This document shows, piece after piece, positions 21,483 through 31,347 of a DNA stretch of 64,000 bases. The stretch's first letter is position 1; each line of letters starts with the position of its first letter. Source of the stretch: Psychrobacillus lasiicapitis (GTDB lineage: Bacteria > Bacillota > Bacilli > Bacillales_A > Planococcaceae); assembly GCF_006861795.1 (NCBI RefSeq), contig NZ_VDGH01000001.1, positions 518,182-582,181 of the forward strand. Reading direction: 5' to 3'. A program made the translations under genes and the position numbers. The notes below the pieces were generated by a model. That model saw only the letters and a program-made list of their open reading frames with translations. It ran no database searches and had not been told where the DNA came from.

Positions 21483-22181
21483 ATGGCGTTTTTTGAAGTA
21501 ATTCATGTAGCCGATCAACAAGAGGCTGCTATAATCGTGCAAGAAAAGCTCGAAAAAGATTTACAAGCGGACACTTTGCACGTATTAGGCTTAGCAACTG
21601 GGAGTACAATGATTCCTATTTACAAGAGATTAGCAGAATCATCTTTGGACTTTTCCGAAGTTACTGCTTTTAATTTAGATGAATATATAGGTTTAGAGCC
21701 AACAAATATCAATAGCTATGCTTATTTTATGCAAGAGCATTTATTTGGGCACAAACCATTTAAAGAAACGAATATTCCAAACGGAAAAGCGCTTGATCTA
21801 GAGGCAGAATGCGCCCGTTATGAAAATCAATTAAATGAGCATCCATTAGATATTCAGTTTTTAGGTGTTGGAGAAAATGGACATATTGCATTTAATGAGC
21901 CAGGTACTTCTTTTGATTCAGTAACGCATGTTGCGAATTTGACCGATTCAACACTTGGCGTAAACAGCCAATACTTTGGAGATAAAGAGGAAATTCCAAA
22001 CACCGCGTTTACGATGGGGATTGCTTCTATTATGAAGGCGAAAAAAATCATTTTATTGGCATTTGGAGAAAAGAAACGTCCTGCGATCGAAGCTTTACTC
22101 GGGGATACCATTACAAAAGAATGGCCAATCACGATTTTGAAAAAACATCCGCATGTGACAATCATTACGGATATTAAATAA
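21483..22181 (+). CDS. nagB: Glucosamine-6-phosphate deaminase
   Basis: Converts glucosamine-6-phosphate to fructose-6-phosphate and ammonia, linking amino sugars to glycolysis. 232 residues. Visible motifs: GLATGSTMIPIYKRL (phosphate loop), FNLDEYIGL with the catalytic Asp, and GVGENGHIAFNEPG with the active-site His/Glu. No nagA or nagR neighbour is present, so it is a solitary copy with its own promoter and terminator. An AGTGAGG site precedes the ATG. Confidence 0.96.
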   Translation: MAFFEVIHVADQQEAAIIVQEKLEKDLQADTLHVLGLATGSTMIPIYKRLAESSLDFSEVTAFNLDEYIGLEPTNINSYAYFMQEHLFGHKPFKETNIPNGKALDLEAECARYENQLNEHPLDIQFLGVGENGHIAFNEPGTSFDSVTHVANLTDSTLGVNSQYFGDKEEIPNTAFTMGIASIMKAKKIILLAFGEKKRPAIEALLGDTITKEWPITILKKHPHVTIITDIK

Positions 22182-22183
22182 AC

Positions 22184-22217
22184 AAAAGGACTTCCTATGT
22201 CAGCAGGAAGTCCTTTT
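22184..22217. terminator. Bidirectional terminator between nagB and the lipoprotein gene
   Basis: Perfect 13-base stem AAAAGGACTTCCT/AGGAAGTCCTTTT with an 8-base loop. T-runs on both sides serve the convergent units. Confidence 0.9.
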
Positions 22218-22225
22218 TCTGTCTA

Positions 22226-22813
22226 CTACTCTAGAAATTCACTTTTCAATACATATACTACATCATAATTAGCAATCTCAGCTAAGTGATTCTCAAAATC
22301 CGTATAAAACGCTGGAGAAAGCGAGCTCATGCCATGCCCATTCGAGCTACTAATAGATGCTAAAACTATAATCCCATCAATCGGAATTTCTTCTGATGGG
22401 TTGCTGCCCCATATGCTTTGGTTGGTCGTTTTCTCTCGCTGGGTCATACTATTTTTTCCACTAGCACTCTTTGACTGAACACCTATATTGAATTTCACCT
22501 TTTCTTCTGCAACATTTTGGGAAGTAGTAAAAATAAGTGTCCCCTTTTCATCGATATCCATCGTTAACCGATTGATCTTTTCCCCTACTAATTTTCCGAA
22601 CGCATACTGATCCACCCATACGGATATTTGTTTGTATTTTTGATCTGCTTGAAAATCGAATACAAATGACTGTTCACTCGTTGAGGAAAGCAAAAATTTT
22701 TCCCTATCCGTTAGCTGAACCTCCGATAAAGCATTGTTTAAGGTTGTTTTATTAGTACAGGCTCCTAGAAGTAATAGAAACAAAACAATTGAACTTATCA
22801 ATACTTTCTTCAT
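22226..22813 (-). CDS. Predicted lipoprotein of unknown function
   Basis: 195 residues from the ATG at 22813 (GGGGAG upstream). The signal peptide runs to a lipobox, LLLGAC, with Cys at about residue 20, so the mature protein should be lipid-anchored outside the membrane. The rest is soluble, with no family recognised. It is the last gene of the ABC-transporter operon, 10 bases behind the nucleotidyltransferase-like gene. Confidence 0.85.
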   Translation of the reverse strand: MKKVLISSIVLFLLLLGACTNKTTLNNALSEVQLTDREKFLLSSTSEQSFVFDFQADQKYKQISVWVDQYAFGKLVGEKINRLTMDIDEKGTLIFTTSQNVAEEKVKFNIGVQSKSASGKNSMTQREKTTNQSIWGSNPSEEIPIDGIIVLASISSSNGHGMSSLSPAFYTDFENHLAEIANYDVVYVLKSEFLE

Positions 22814-22823
22814 ATAGTCTCCC

Positions 22824-23393
22824 CTAACTATGAAAAATTTCCAACCTGGGCCAAGTCTTTTTCCAATCCTTTTTCTGTACGCGTTCTTCATATACAGCCC
22901 TTAACTCCTCAGTAGTCAAAAACCGCGGTGTTGGCCTAACTAGTAGATGAATAACGTCTGTTATCCCGTGCGGGGCGGTTAAGATCACTTGATCTTGATC
23001 GTATAATTTCACCCCTAAAGCCGTTGCAGTTTCTGGAAAATTGGCTATACCGTCTGTTGCAGATTTATACGGTGGAAAGCCATTAATTACATGCATTCTT
23101 GCTTGATTTTTTACCGACCAAGGGATGTTTGGCACAAGATTTCTTAAATGTTCTTCTAGCTTTTTTTCTTCCTCCTCGTTACTATTGGTTGGATCAAAAT
23201 AAATAACATCTATATCTGTTAGCGGAGACCGCTCTTCAAAACCATGCAATGCATCCCATATTTTAGATCTTACAAAGCCTGCACAAATCCACCAATCTGG
23301 TAGTTTTAGTACTTTCACAGCTCTTAATAAGTCCATCATCCACTCGTCTTCTTCAATTAGTCTTGTCATCTCTTCTTCATTTGGAATGTTCAA
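22824..23393 (-). CDS. Nucleotidyltransferase family protein (DUF925/NTP_transf_6-like)
   Basis: 189 residues. The WWICAGFVRSKIWD and LTDIDVIYFD segments are characteristic of this small nucleotidyltransferase-like family; the Asp pair in TDIDV is the putative metal site. The start is TTG and overlaps the permease stop by four bases (TTGA), with AGTAGGG upstream. Biochemical role unknown. Confidence 0.85.
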   Translation of the reverse strand: MNIPNEEEMTRLIEEDEWMMDLLRAVKVLKLPDWWICAGFVRSKIWDALHGFEERSPLTDIDVIYFDPTNSNEEEEKKLEEHLRNLVPNIPWSVKNQARMHVINGFPPYKSATDGIANFPETATALGVKLYDQDQVILTAPHGITDVIHLLVRPTPRFLTTEELRAVYEERVQKKDWKKTWPRLEIFHS

Positions 23394-25033
23394 CTGGTAG
23401 ACCCTACTTTCGTTCCACTTGGGAATACTTTGTTCCAGCCTATTAAAATTCCAACGGCTAACAGTACTATATAGATAAGTAAACCAAATGGAATTTTAGC
23501 AAATATAAAATGAACAAGCACAAAAACACCAACGACTAATACGCCAGCCAACACCTTAAATGTGCTCATTTCCTGCATAAATTCATGTGATTGCGAAAAC
23601 GGATAGTCTTCTGCGTCAAACAGTCGATAGGAAATAAGGGTAATAGCAATCGCTGCAAGTAATACAACTATCAAATCATCTAAAATACGAATGGAGAAAA
23701 TCAATATGAACAATATACTTAACACTAAATAGACAGGTATGAAATACTGAATCAGACAAGCTTTTAGCGTCCCACTATAAATGGAAAACTTATTTTGGAT
23801 AGGCGCAACCCCGTAAATCCATTGCGCTTTATATGTCCCTGAAAATTTGAGCATAGGAACGATGGTTGGAAGCATCGCTAACGAAAAGTAAATGACCAAA
23901 AACATATTTCCATTACTCATTTCCTCAAAAGAACTGCTACGAATATTATTATAAATAAATACGAATGGAAAAATGAGCGCAAAACCGATCTGCGGATAGA
24001 CTTTCAGCTTAAGCTCACGTTCTTGCTTCATCATTAAAGAAGCAAATAAGTAAAAGGTCTGTTCCTCCTTTGTCCTACATAATACTTTTGCCCAAAACCG
24101 ATTGAGTCCAAGCGATTTCTTCCTATTTCTTTTAGAATCACTTAATAATTTGGCTAAATTTCGTTCAAAAGCAGGCATTAGCCGAATATATAACAGGATA
24201 GATAAAATCGGTCCTAATATGGCCAACCCGGTAAAAATAATGATAGGAATCGAAAAATTGTTATTTAACATCAACTCAAATGTCGCACTATACCATAATG
24301 GAGGTAAGAAAAAATGCCACCAGGTAAAAGTATAGGAAATATCAAAATTGACAATTTCAAACACTCGAGCAACGAGCTGATAGCTAACCATGATCGCTAC
24401 AGACAAAATAATTTGAACATAATTAATCATGTCTTTTAGCTTTTCCCCACTAAAAAAACGTAATATGAATAAATAAACAAATGCGGTCAATACGACAACT
24501 AAACAACTAATCAGTATAATATCAAATAGAAATAGAACGGCAAATACAATTCCATGCTTAAAAATACTCACGATAAGGGGGATCACTACAAATGAACCCG
24601 TCAACATAAACATGTAGATAAGTATATGTACCAATTTCGCAGCATTCAATGTCCGAGGACTTATCGGTTTCGAGTGAAGAATACTCTTATCTCGAATATC
24701 CAGTAGGACAGCTGAAAAGTCAGAAACCATGGAAGTCATCACGATAAACATCAAAACACTAAACAAAATACTCATAAAGAAAATATATTGATCACCTAGA
24801 AATAAAAAGGGAGTTAACAATAATAAGCCATAAAAACCGTACATCCACAAAGATTTTTTAAACTGATTTCCTTCTTTTTTCACCCGAGAACCATTAAAAA
24901 CAGTAGGCATACGTCTGCCATCCATCGTTAGCTTTAATTGCAATATTTTACGCATCACCGCGTAGTCTATATGCAATTTTTGAAACAGCCATTTAAATCG
25001 ATCCAAAACCCGAAGCGAGGTAAAATCATCCAT
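23390..25033 (-). CDS. ABC-2-type transporter permease
   Basis: 547 residues with about 12 hydrophobic segments. The long N-terminal cytosolic part (FKWLFQKLHIDYAVMRKIL) and the RDKSILHSKPIS loop resemble large Bacillus export permeases of the YthQ type. The ATG at 25033 is chosen because GTGGAGG lies just upstream; the frame begins at a GTG that is part of that site. It overlaps the ATPase gene by eight bases. Substrate unknown. Confidence 0.82.
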   Translation of the reverse strand: MDDFTSLRVLDRFKWLFQKLHIDYAVMRKILQLKLTMDGRRMPTVFNGSRVKKEGNQFKKSLWMYGFYGLLLLTPFLFLGDQYIFFMSILFSVLMFIVMTSMVSDFSAVLLDIRDKSILHSKPISPRTLNAAKLVHILIYMFMLTGSFVVIPLIVSIFKHGIVFAVLFLFDIILISCLVVVLTAFVYLFILRFFSGEKLKDMINYVQIILSVAIMVSYQLVARVFEIVNFDISYTFTWWHFFLPPLWYSATFELMLNNNFSIPIIIFTGLAILGPILSILLYIRLMPAFERNLAKLLSDSKRNRKKSLGLNRFWAKVLCRTKEEQTFYLFASLMMKQERELKLKVYPQIGFALIFPFVFIYNNIRSSSFEEMSNGNMFLVIYFSLAMLPTIVPMLKFSGTYKAQWIYGVAPIQNKFSIYSGTLKACLIQYFIPVYLVLSILFILIFSIRILDDLIVVLLAAIAITLISYRLFDAEDYPFSQSHEFMQEMSTFKVLAGVLVVGVFVLVHFIFAKIPFGLLIYIVLLAVGILIGWNKVFPSGTKVGSTS

Positions 25034-25820
25034 GGCTATTTCCTCCACTTACAATTTCCACAAATTTTTCTGCAATCTCTTTATGCTCGCAGAATCCTGT
25101 TATTTGATTGAAAATCGCTTCTAATGTTCCTTCTTTGCTTTGTGCTTGTAATTCTTCAAAAGTACCATCTGCCACTACTCTTCCTTCTACAAGCAAAATA
25201 ATTCGGTTACTTATTTTCTCGACGACGTCCATAATATGAGAGGAATAGAAAATCGTCTTTCCACGCGCCGCTAGCTGGTCGAGAATTTCTTTTATAATCA
25301 TGACACTATTTGCATCTAAGCCGCTCAGCGGTTCATCAAAAAATAATAGATCCGGATCATGCAATAAGCTAGAAATGATCAGAACTTTTTGTCTCATCCC
25401 TTTTGAAAAAGAAGACAATCGCTTATGGAACACATGCTCTAAACCAAATTCTTTCATCAATTGATAGGCTTTTCTTTCCGCTTCTTTGGTAGTTAAACCA
25501 TATAGCTCCCCTGTAAAGGTTAAATACTCACTTGCCGAAAGATTATCATAAAGCTCCGCCGTTTCTGGGACGTAGCCAATTTTACGTTTATACGCGACAT
25601 TTCCATGTCCAATATCCTCTCCGAAGATTTCAATTTTCCCTTGGTAGCCCTCTATTAATCCAAGCATAATTTTAACAGTAGTGCTTTTTCCAGCACCATT
25701 TGGTCCGATATACCCGATGATTTGACCTTGATACACTTCTAGGTTGATCCCGTTTAATACTTGTTTAGCGCCAAAACGCATGGTGACATCACTTAAAGAT
25801 AAAACCTTTTCTTTATTCAT
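25026..25820 (-). CDS. ABC transporter ATP-binding protein
   Basis: 264 residues. Walker A GPNGAGKST (39-47), signature SFSKGMRQKV (about 137-146), Walker B LLFFDEPLSGLD, and the H-loop in SSHIMD. It is the first gene of a four-gene unit (ATPase, permease, nucleotidyltransferase-like, lipoprotein). It belongs to the drug/antibiotic-export class of ABC-2 ATPases, but the cargo cannot be inferred. Confidence 0.94.
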   Translation of the reverse strand: MNKEKVLSLSDVTMRFGAKQVLNGINLEVYQGQIIGYIGPNGAGKSTTVKIMLGLIEGYQGKIEIFGEDIGHGNVAYKRKIGYVPETAELYDNLSASEYLTFTGELYGLTTKEAERKAYQLMKEFGLEHVFHKRLSSFSKGMRQKVLIISSLLHDPDLLFFDEPLSGLDANSVMIIKEILDQLAARGKTIFYSSHIMDVVEKISNRIILLVEGRVVADGTFEELQAQSKEGTLEAIFNQITGFCEHKEIAEKFVEIVSGGNSHG

Positions 25821-26008
25821 CTAAAAACTCCCATCACTTCATTCGTTATATGCTTACCATTTTTCCTATATACTGTTAATAATACTACTAAAATTTTAGA
25901 AAAAGGAAAGAATATTCAAACTAATAAAATTCTATTCTCTTAGCTATTGAATCTTGCTTTCCGAAAGTGATAGGCTATAGAAAAGTACGAAAGAAGGAGC
26001 TAATACAT

Positions 26009-27211
26009 TTGCGAACGCTGGATGAAAAAAACAAAACTACTGCTCTATTGCTTATAATAGGTATTATTTTCATCGCAACAACCCTGAGGTCCCCACTTAC
26101 TTCCGTAGGTCCTATTATTGCCTATATAAAAGATGGGCTAGCTATTTCCAATGTATTGGCAGGTTTTATCACAACGATCCCACTTATTGCGTTTGCGATT
26201 GTTTCACCGATCGCCCCAAAGATAGCGAGACGTTTCGGGATTGAGTTAACTTTATTCTTCTCCATTGTGTTGTTAGCTTGGGGAATTATTATCCGGTCTT
26301 TAGGAAACACGCCTTTACTGCTAATCGGTACAGCTTTAATAGGCACTTCCATTGCATTTGGCAATGTATTATTACCGAGTCTGATCAAGCTAAAGTTTCC
26401 ATTACAAGTGGGTTTAATGACAGCCGCTTTTACGTTATCGATGAACTTCTCCGCAAGCATTGGAGCTGGCATTAGTTATCCAATCGCCGAGAATACAACA
26501 TTTGGTTGGCAAGGTGCACTAGGCTGTTGGGCCATATTATCCGTTATCGCAGCGCTCATTTGGTTACCACAAATAAAACATCCCCAAAAAATAGTGGAGA
26601 AAACGGAGTCCCCTGCTTCTTCTAAATCTAGATCCATTTTATACAATCCGGTAACTTGGACGGTTACGCTTTGTATGGGACTTCAATCCCTTATTTTTTA
26701 CACGACTGCAGCATGGATTCCTGAAATCCTTCAAGCACAAGGACTAAGTGCGGATAAGGCCGGTTGGATGTTATCGTTAATGCAATTCGCGCAATTACCA
26801 CTAACGTTTATCACACCGATACTTGCTGGTCGCATGAAAGATCAACGATTATTAGTGGCATTATTTACAGTGCTCTATTTAATCGGTTTTGGCGGGCTTC
26901 TATATGGAAATGCTTCTTTTATCGTCCTATGGATGATATTTCTGGGTTTAGCTGGGGGCTCCTCCTTCAGTTTAGTGATGATGTTATTCTCGCTTCGCAC
27001 GCAAACCTCGATGGAAGCAGCAGAGCTATCAGGAACCGCGCAATCGTTCGGCTATCTGCTCGCAGCAATTGGTCCAGTCCTATTCGGTTATTTACATGAT
27101 GTGACAGCAAGTTGGTCGGTGCCTATTATTTTGTTTATGGTAGCGACGATACTATTATTCGTTTCTGGGATGCATGCTGGAAAAGAAGGATTTGTCTCAA
27201 GTGTTGAATAA
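26009..27211 (+). CDS. MFS transporter, CynX/NimT-like
   Basis: 400 residues and 12 hydrophobic segments. The N-terminal TTLRSPLTSVGPIIAYI is typical of the cyanate-permease-like MFS subfamily (CynX, NimT, YycB). The TTG at 26009 is preferred because AAGGAGC lies nine bases upstream; the frame extends to a GTG at 25967. It stands alone with its own terminator. In this subfamily substrates range from cyanate to nitroimidazoles, so the cargo is open. Confidence 0.85.
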   Translation: MRTLDEKNKTTALLLIIGIIFIATTLRSPLTSVGPIIAYIKDGLAISNVLAGFITTIPLIAFAIVSPIAPKIARRFGIELTLFFSIVLLAWGIIIRSLGNTPLLLIGTALIGTSIAFGNVLLPSLIKLKFPLQVGLMTAAFTLSMNFSASIGAGISYPIAENTTFGWQGALGCWAILSVIAALIWLPQIKHPQKIVEKTESPASSKSRSILYNPVTWTVTLCMGLQSLIFYTTAAWIPEILQAQGLSADKAGWMLSLMQFAQLPLTFITPILAGRMKDQRLLVALFTVLYLIGFGGLLYGNASFIVLWMIFLGLAGGSSFSLVMMLFSLRTQTSMEAAELSGTAQSFGYLLAAIGPVLFGYLHDVTASWSVPIILFMVATILLFVSGMHAGKEGFVSSVE

Positions 27212-27252
27212 AAAAGAGGAATCAGCATGTGCGTTAGCTGATTCCTCTTTTT
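27211..27252. terminator. Bidirectional terminator between the MFS gene and nos
   Basis: Perfect 16-base stem (27211-27226 with 27237-27252), 10-base loop, A-run before and T-run after. The nos stop codon sits in the distal arm. Confidence 0.9.
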
Positions 27253-28307
27253 TAATAGGGGTCTTTTTGGTAAAAATAATTGGGCGTTTTCTTTTCATTT
27301 GCATAAGGTTTATGAAAAATATGAGTTGTCGCAGGTGATAACGGAGGAATTAGCCAACTCCAGTTACCTGTTACATCCCGGCCTGCTTCGTATTCATTTG
27401 CTTCAAAGCGTTTAAATTGCTGTGCTGCAGTATGGTGATCTACAATGCTCACCCCATCTTCTTTGTAAGAATATAAGACGGCGGCGTTCAGTTCTACTAA
27501 TGCGCGGTCCTTCCATAAAGAAGAATTAGATTTCGTATTCAGTCCCATCTGTTCAGCAATTGTCGGCAGCATATTATAGCGATTTTCATCCGCTAGATTA
27601 CGTGCCCCAATTTCAGTTCCCATATACCAGCCGTTAAAAGGAGCGGCTACATAGGAAGTACCCCCGACTTCCAGCTTCATACTTGAAATCATCGGAACGG
27701 CATACCATTTCAGCCCTAAATCGGTAAACCAGTCGAATTCCGGATGACGAATCGGTACTTCCAAAATAGATGCTTTTGGTATTTCAAACCATTTTGGTGG
27801 ATTGTCTTTTAGTTGAATAACGAGCGGCAACACATCAAATGGTCCATTATTTCCTCTCCAGCCAAGCTTTTCACATACTTTTGTAAACCCTACCGAATCC
27901 GGATCTCCGATTATTCCATTTTCCATTTCGTATCCTGCATAACGGATCAATTGATGATTCCATATGCGAATATCTTGAGCAGAAAACACCGTAATAGTTG
28001 GACGAATTCTGCCATTATTCGTTGCGTATTCTATATGCGCAAAAAGCGCTTCAAATATGGACTCTTCTGTATGTAAATCTCTTTTATCTAGAACATGCAA
28101 GCTTTGCCAAAAGAGTCGACCAATGCATTTATTGCTATTGCGCCAAGCCATTTTGGCTCCATACGAGAGCTCATCTAGTGTTTGTTCATATGTACCCTGT
28201 GTTAAAATTTGTCGCTCTACTTCTATTAAACGAGTTGCCAGTTCTTGCTCCGATTGACCCGTTTCCTCATAATACATTTGGATAAAATTTTTCGCTTCAT
28301 TGAGCAT
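27252..28307 (-). CDS. nos: Bacterial nitric oxide synthase oxygenase
   Basis: Haem and tetrahydrobiopterin/folate-dependent enzyme that oxidises arginine to citrulline and NO. It has the oxygenase domain only, so it borrows cellular flavodoxin-type reductases, as in Bacillus. 351 residues from the ATG at 28307 (AGGAGG nine bases upstream; an earlier in-frame start at 28340 lacks a site). The haem ligand is Cys61 in [12 protein letters not shown], and the substrate Glu is in [27 protein letters not shown] and [10 protein letters not shown] are also conserved. Single-gene unit. Confidence 0.96.
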   Translation of the reverse strand: MLNEAKNFIQMYYEETGQSEQELATRLIEVERQILTQGTYEQTLDELSYGAKMAWRNSNKCIGRLFWQSLHVLDKRDLHTEESIFEALFAHIEYATNNGRIRPTITVFSAQDIRIWNHQLIRYAGYEMENGIIGDPDSVGFTKVCEKLGWRGNNGPFDVLPLVIQLKDNPPKWFEIPKASILEVPIRHPEFDWFTDLGLKWYAVPMISSMKLEVGGTSYVAAPFNGWYMGTEIGARNLADENRYNMLPTIAEQMGLNTKSNSSLWKDRALVELNAAVLYSYKEDGVSIVDHHTAAQQFKRFEANEYEAGRDVTGNWSWLIPPLSPATTHIFHKPYANEKKTPNYFYQKDPY

Positions 28308-28422
28308 GTCAAAATCCCTCCTGCTGTCTCCCTCCATCATAGAAGAAACGGTGCGCTACTTACAAGTGCAAATCCATCGGAAGTTGTGAGGGATTTATGA
28401 CAGGACTAGGTTTGTTCGCTTC

Positions 28423-28863
28423 TCAAGTAAGATATTTTTCTTTGAATATGGGGCTTAGTTCACTCCACACATCGAATTTGTTACCGTCTAAATCATAGAA
28501 AACAAAATTCCTACCTGCATGCCCTCTATTTTCTATTTCTCCAACTTTAATCTGTTTATCTATAAAGTCTCTGTGTACGTCTTCTAATGCGTTCAATCCA
28601 TTCACTTCAAACGTTATCGAGAATCGTTCCTCTCCGTATATATCAACAAAATTGGAGCTTTGATTTTCATTTGACTTCACCAGAAAAAAACTTTGGTTGG
28701 CGAAGTTTAAAATGGCTTTGTCCTCGTCTTGATAGCTTAACTCTGCTTCTAATTTGTTCACATACCATTCTGACGCACTCTTAACATTAGATACTGGAAT
28801 ATAAATAGTTCCCACCCTTACTAATTTTTCACCCATTTGTTTCGATTTGTTCCCATCTTCCAT
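28423..28863 (-). CDS. VOC (glyoxalase/bleomycin resistance-type) protein
   Basis: 146 residues from the ATG at 28863 (AGAGGGATATCT upstream). One vicinal-oxygen-chelate module: TIYIPVSNVKSASEWYVNKL, a central FSITFEVN strand, and the C-terminal GRNFVFYDLDGNKFDVWSE with the metal-binding Asp/Glu positions. Substrate unknown. Unrelated in sequence to the second VOC gene at 53.4 kb beyond the fold. Confidence 0.88.
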   Translation of the reverse strand: MEDGNKSKQMGEKLVRVGTIYIPVSNVKSASEWYVNKLEAELSYQDEDKAILNFANQSFFLVKSNENQSSNFVDIYGEERFSITFEVNGLNALEDVHRDFIDKQIKVGEIENRGHAGRNFVFYDLDGNKFDVWSELSPIFKEKYLT

Positions 28864-28974
28864 AGATATCCCTCTTTCAATATATTGTAGGTTTACTTTC
28901 ACACAATAATAGCTACATCGTTATTGAATATTATAATCATTCCACTCATGAATGAGTTGGATTTTTTTATAAAA

Positions 28975-29547
28975 TCAATATGTTTCTACCGCATAATCTA
29001 TCGCTTGTTTTCCATCATCAAACCAAATGACTAAGTACGTGCCATCTATACTAATCCACCCTACCTCAGGTCCAAGAAAATAAGAAATTACATTTTCAGT
29101 AGGAGAGTAAGAATGATTTTCATCTGGTTCTCCTAAAAGCTTTTGAATATCTTCTTTCGACTTACCCACCATCTCATATTCATCCAAAAAATCATAGACA
29201 AAATAGGCTCGGTCATCCGGTTCATTCACCCATTTTTCTATCGTAAAATTTAACTTTTCTTCATTTTTTCCTAATAAATTCACTAGAAAAAGAGATGGAA
29301 GGAAGCAAAGAACTGCAGTAATCAGTAACAAAATTTTACCTTTTAGCTCATTCGTAAACGTGCTCCGTTTCCAAAGAATGAATAATACTACCAAAACAGA
29401 GATTAATGGTAACAGAACTGCAGAAATACTTAACAAGCTATAAGAGGCAAAGAAAAAAGAGATGAAGAATGCAAGGGCAATATAAAGCGATATATGCACA
29501 AAAACACTGGTGGCTAATATACCTAATGTATAATTTTTGTTAATCAA
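28975..29547 (-). CDS. Membrane protein with C-terminal soluble domain, unknown function
   Basis: 190 residues, TTG start with GGAGGTG upstream. Three hydrophobic segments fill residues 8-100; the C-terminal 90 residues are soluble. The segment SKEDIQKLLGEPDE followed by SYFLGPEVGWISIDGTYL looks like the small lipoprotein-type BamE/SmpA-like fold seen in some Gram-positive membrane proteins. That resemblance is weak. It lies 33 bases downstream of the broken M23 gene and may be its operon partner. Confidence 0.7.
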   Translation of the reverse strand: MINKNYTLGILATSVFVHISLYIALAFFISFFFASYSLLSISAVLLPLISVLVVLFILWKRSTFTNELKGKILLLITAVLCFLPSLFLVNLLGKNEEKLNFTIEKWVNEPDDRAYFVYDFLDEYEMVGKSKEDIQKLLGEPDENHSYSPTENVISYFLGPEVGWISIDGTYLVIWFDDGKQAIDYAVETY

Positions 29548-29580
29548 TTTTTCACCTCCAGCTAACTATTATGCTAATCC

Positions 29581-30548
29581 CTAATATTTAAAAAACAGTG
29601 CGATCGCTCTTGGAATCAAAAGAATGAAATCTATCATCGTCAAGGATTTATCCATTTTCTCATCGAAGGGGTCTTTATACGCCTGTGTATTTACTATGGT
29701 ATCCCCCTGAATCGGCTCATTCCCGTCTTTAAACCGGATACGAATCGAATTACCATTTTCAAAATCAGGAGAATCCATTACTTGAAAATGAATATGAGGC
29801 TCAGAAGAATGACCTGAGTTACACATTTCCCAATCAGCTGCCCCTCTCTCACGACCTCTCCCACTTTTACTAAAATAGAATTCTGTTTGAAATGGGCAAT
29901 CATACTAAATTCTTTATTTGCATGCTCAATCACAATATAGTTACCCTCTGGATTATTCGAATCCATTTCTCCGGGTACATTATCTTTTAGTCCATCCACT
30001 ACTTTGACAATCTTCCCATCTCCCGGAGCTACTACATCTTCATCAAACGAGTAGAAGTTGTTATTCCCCATTTGAGTTTTTCTGTAAGATAAACCATCCT
30101 GTATTTTCACGAGGTCATAAGCATAGCGTTGACTTTCATAGGGATAATGGTAATTAATGAATTCATTTGCTCCGCCCCAAAACACAAACCATTCGCCTTT
30201 TAACGGCATTGTGTACATGTTGACTGTAAATCGATTATCACTCTGTTCATATGTAATAAATGGTTTTAAATATAAGCGTTGAATTCTTTTTTGCTCATCA
30301 AAAAAGACAGATATCGCCTTCTCCTTTTGATCATCTAACCATATATAATGAGTCATATCTTGGAAAGGGAGACTAAATTCAATTTGATAATAGTTGACTC
30401 CTCCATTAAAAGTAGAGGCTAGTTCAACAAATTGTTCTAAAGAAATTAGTTTTTGAAAATCAATTGAAGTGCATTTATAAATATTTTCATACTCTTCGTT
30501 AAGAAATATGCTTCCAAAATCCTCGGTATTCCCTAAACTACCATACAT
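29581..30548 (-). pseudogene. M23-family (LytM-type) peptidase gene with a frameshift
   Basis: Two frames make one protein. The 5' frame (29778-30548, AGGAGG before ATG) carries the substrate region, the HYPYESQRYAYD motif with the first zinc ligands, and VKVGEVVREGQLIGKC. The 3' frame (from about 29826 to 29581) continues with NSGHSSEPHIHFQV, which holds the HxH zinc/catalytic motif. Where GKCGNSGHSSEPH is expected, the minus-strand bases read TGTGTAACTCAGG; one base is missing at about 29818-29824. The active site is therefore split between frames. Recent inactivation or a sequencing error are both possible, since both halves are otherwise intact. Confidence 0.85.
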
Positions 30549-30740
30549 TTGGAAAACCTCCTAAGAAATTCTTAAAAACCTTCTTAAAGTTTTATACGAA
30601 ATTCTAGTTGGAAAGTTTCATAGAAAAAACTAATTGATTAGAAATAATATGATATGATGAGTTATATTAGTTAACTTTATATACCACTTAGGTTAACATA
30701 AAAATTTCATTGATTGTATCTTTATGATTAGGAGGAAGAT

Positions 30741-31157
30741 ATGTATAAACTACGAGGGCATCATCTTTTTTGCCTTTTGGGCTATCGTGGAATGGGTTAC
30801 TCCGAAGAATACGCTGAAAATATGACAGCTCTTCATCATTCATTGAGAGACAATCCGAAAACAATGATCAAAATTGTAAATGGTCCTGATCATTTGTGTG
30901 AAAAATACCCAAAAACAGCGGAATACCACTGCCAAAATGAGGATATTTACAAAAGAGATGCTGCTATTTTAGGAAAAATAGGGTTTAAAATAGGACAAGT
31001 TCTGAGATGGGAGGATATTGAATCACATATTCGCAACTACATCGTTCCCGCCGACGTACAGATTGTGTGCGAAACATGTTCCTGGCGTTCATACGGAGTT
31101 TGTGAAGAAGGAATCAAAGCAATTAAAGAAGGGAAAGGGTTAAGACAAATAAATTAA
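30741..31157 (+). CDS. DUF1284 family protein
   Basis: 138 residues; TTAGGAGGAAG precedes the ATG. The N-terminal LRGHHLFCLLGYRGMGYS and later DHLCEKY, CQNED and CETCSW motifs identify DUF1284. The spaced Cys and His residues suggest a bound metal or iron-sulfur cluster; function unknown. It stands alone between a dead peptidase gene and a gene stub. Confidence 0.85.
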   Translation: MYKLRGHHLFCLLGYRGMGYSEEYAENMTALHHSLRDNPKTMIKIVNGPDHLCEKYPKTAEYHCQNEDIYKRDAAILGKIGFKIGQVLRWEDIESHIRNYIVPADVQIVCETCSWRSYGVCEEGIKAIKEGKGLRQIN

Positions 31158-31183
31158 CCTCCCCCCTTTCTATTCAACCTAAT

Positions 31184-31285
31184 TTAGTCTAGGATAATGC
31201 TACTTAACTGTTCATATTCTTTCTTCCACTTATTTGATTTACCTATGAATTCATCTACTTTAGGATTCACTATGATATTTGTCAT
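31184..31285 (-). pseudogene. N-terminal stub of a YdeI/DUF1801-like protein
   Basis: A 33-codon frame with a good GAGGGTGG site. Its product, including VDEFIGKSNKWKKEYEQL, closely resembles the first 33 residues of YdeI-type (DUF1801) proteins. It ends at TAA just where the family continues, and the rest is missing. The stub ends 27 bases from the stop of the convergent DUF1284 gene, which may mark the deletion breakpoint. The family assignment is from memory and moderate. Confidence 0.5.
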
Positions 31286-31347
31286 TATGAACCACCCTCT
31301 GGAATTTTACGATTTTCACTAAAAGTTAAATAAAACGTATGAAATTC

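Noticed and set aside
27813..28285. Plus-strand open frames opposite nos
   Set aside because: Shadows of the well-supported nos gene, without start signals.
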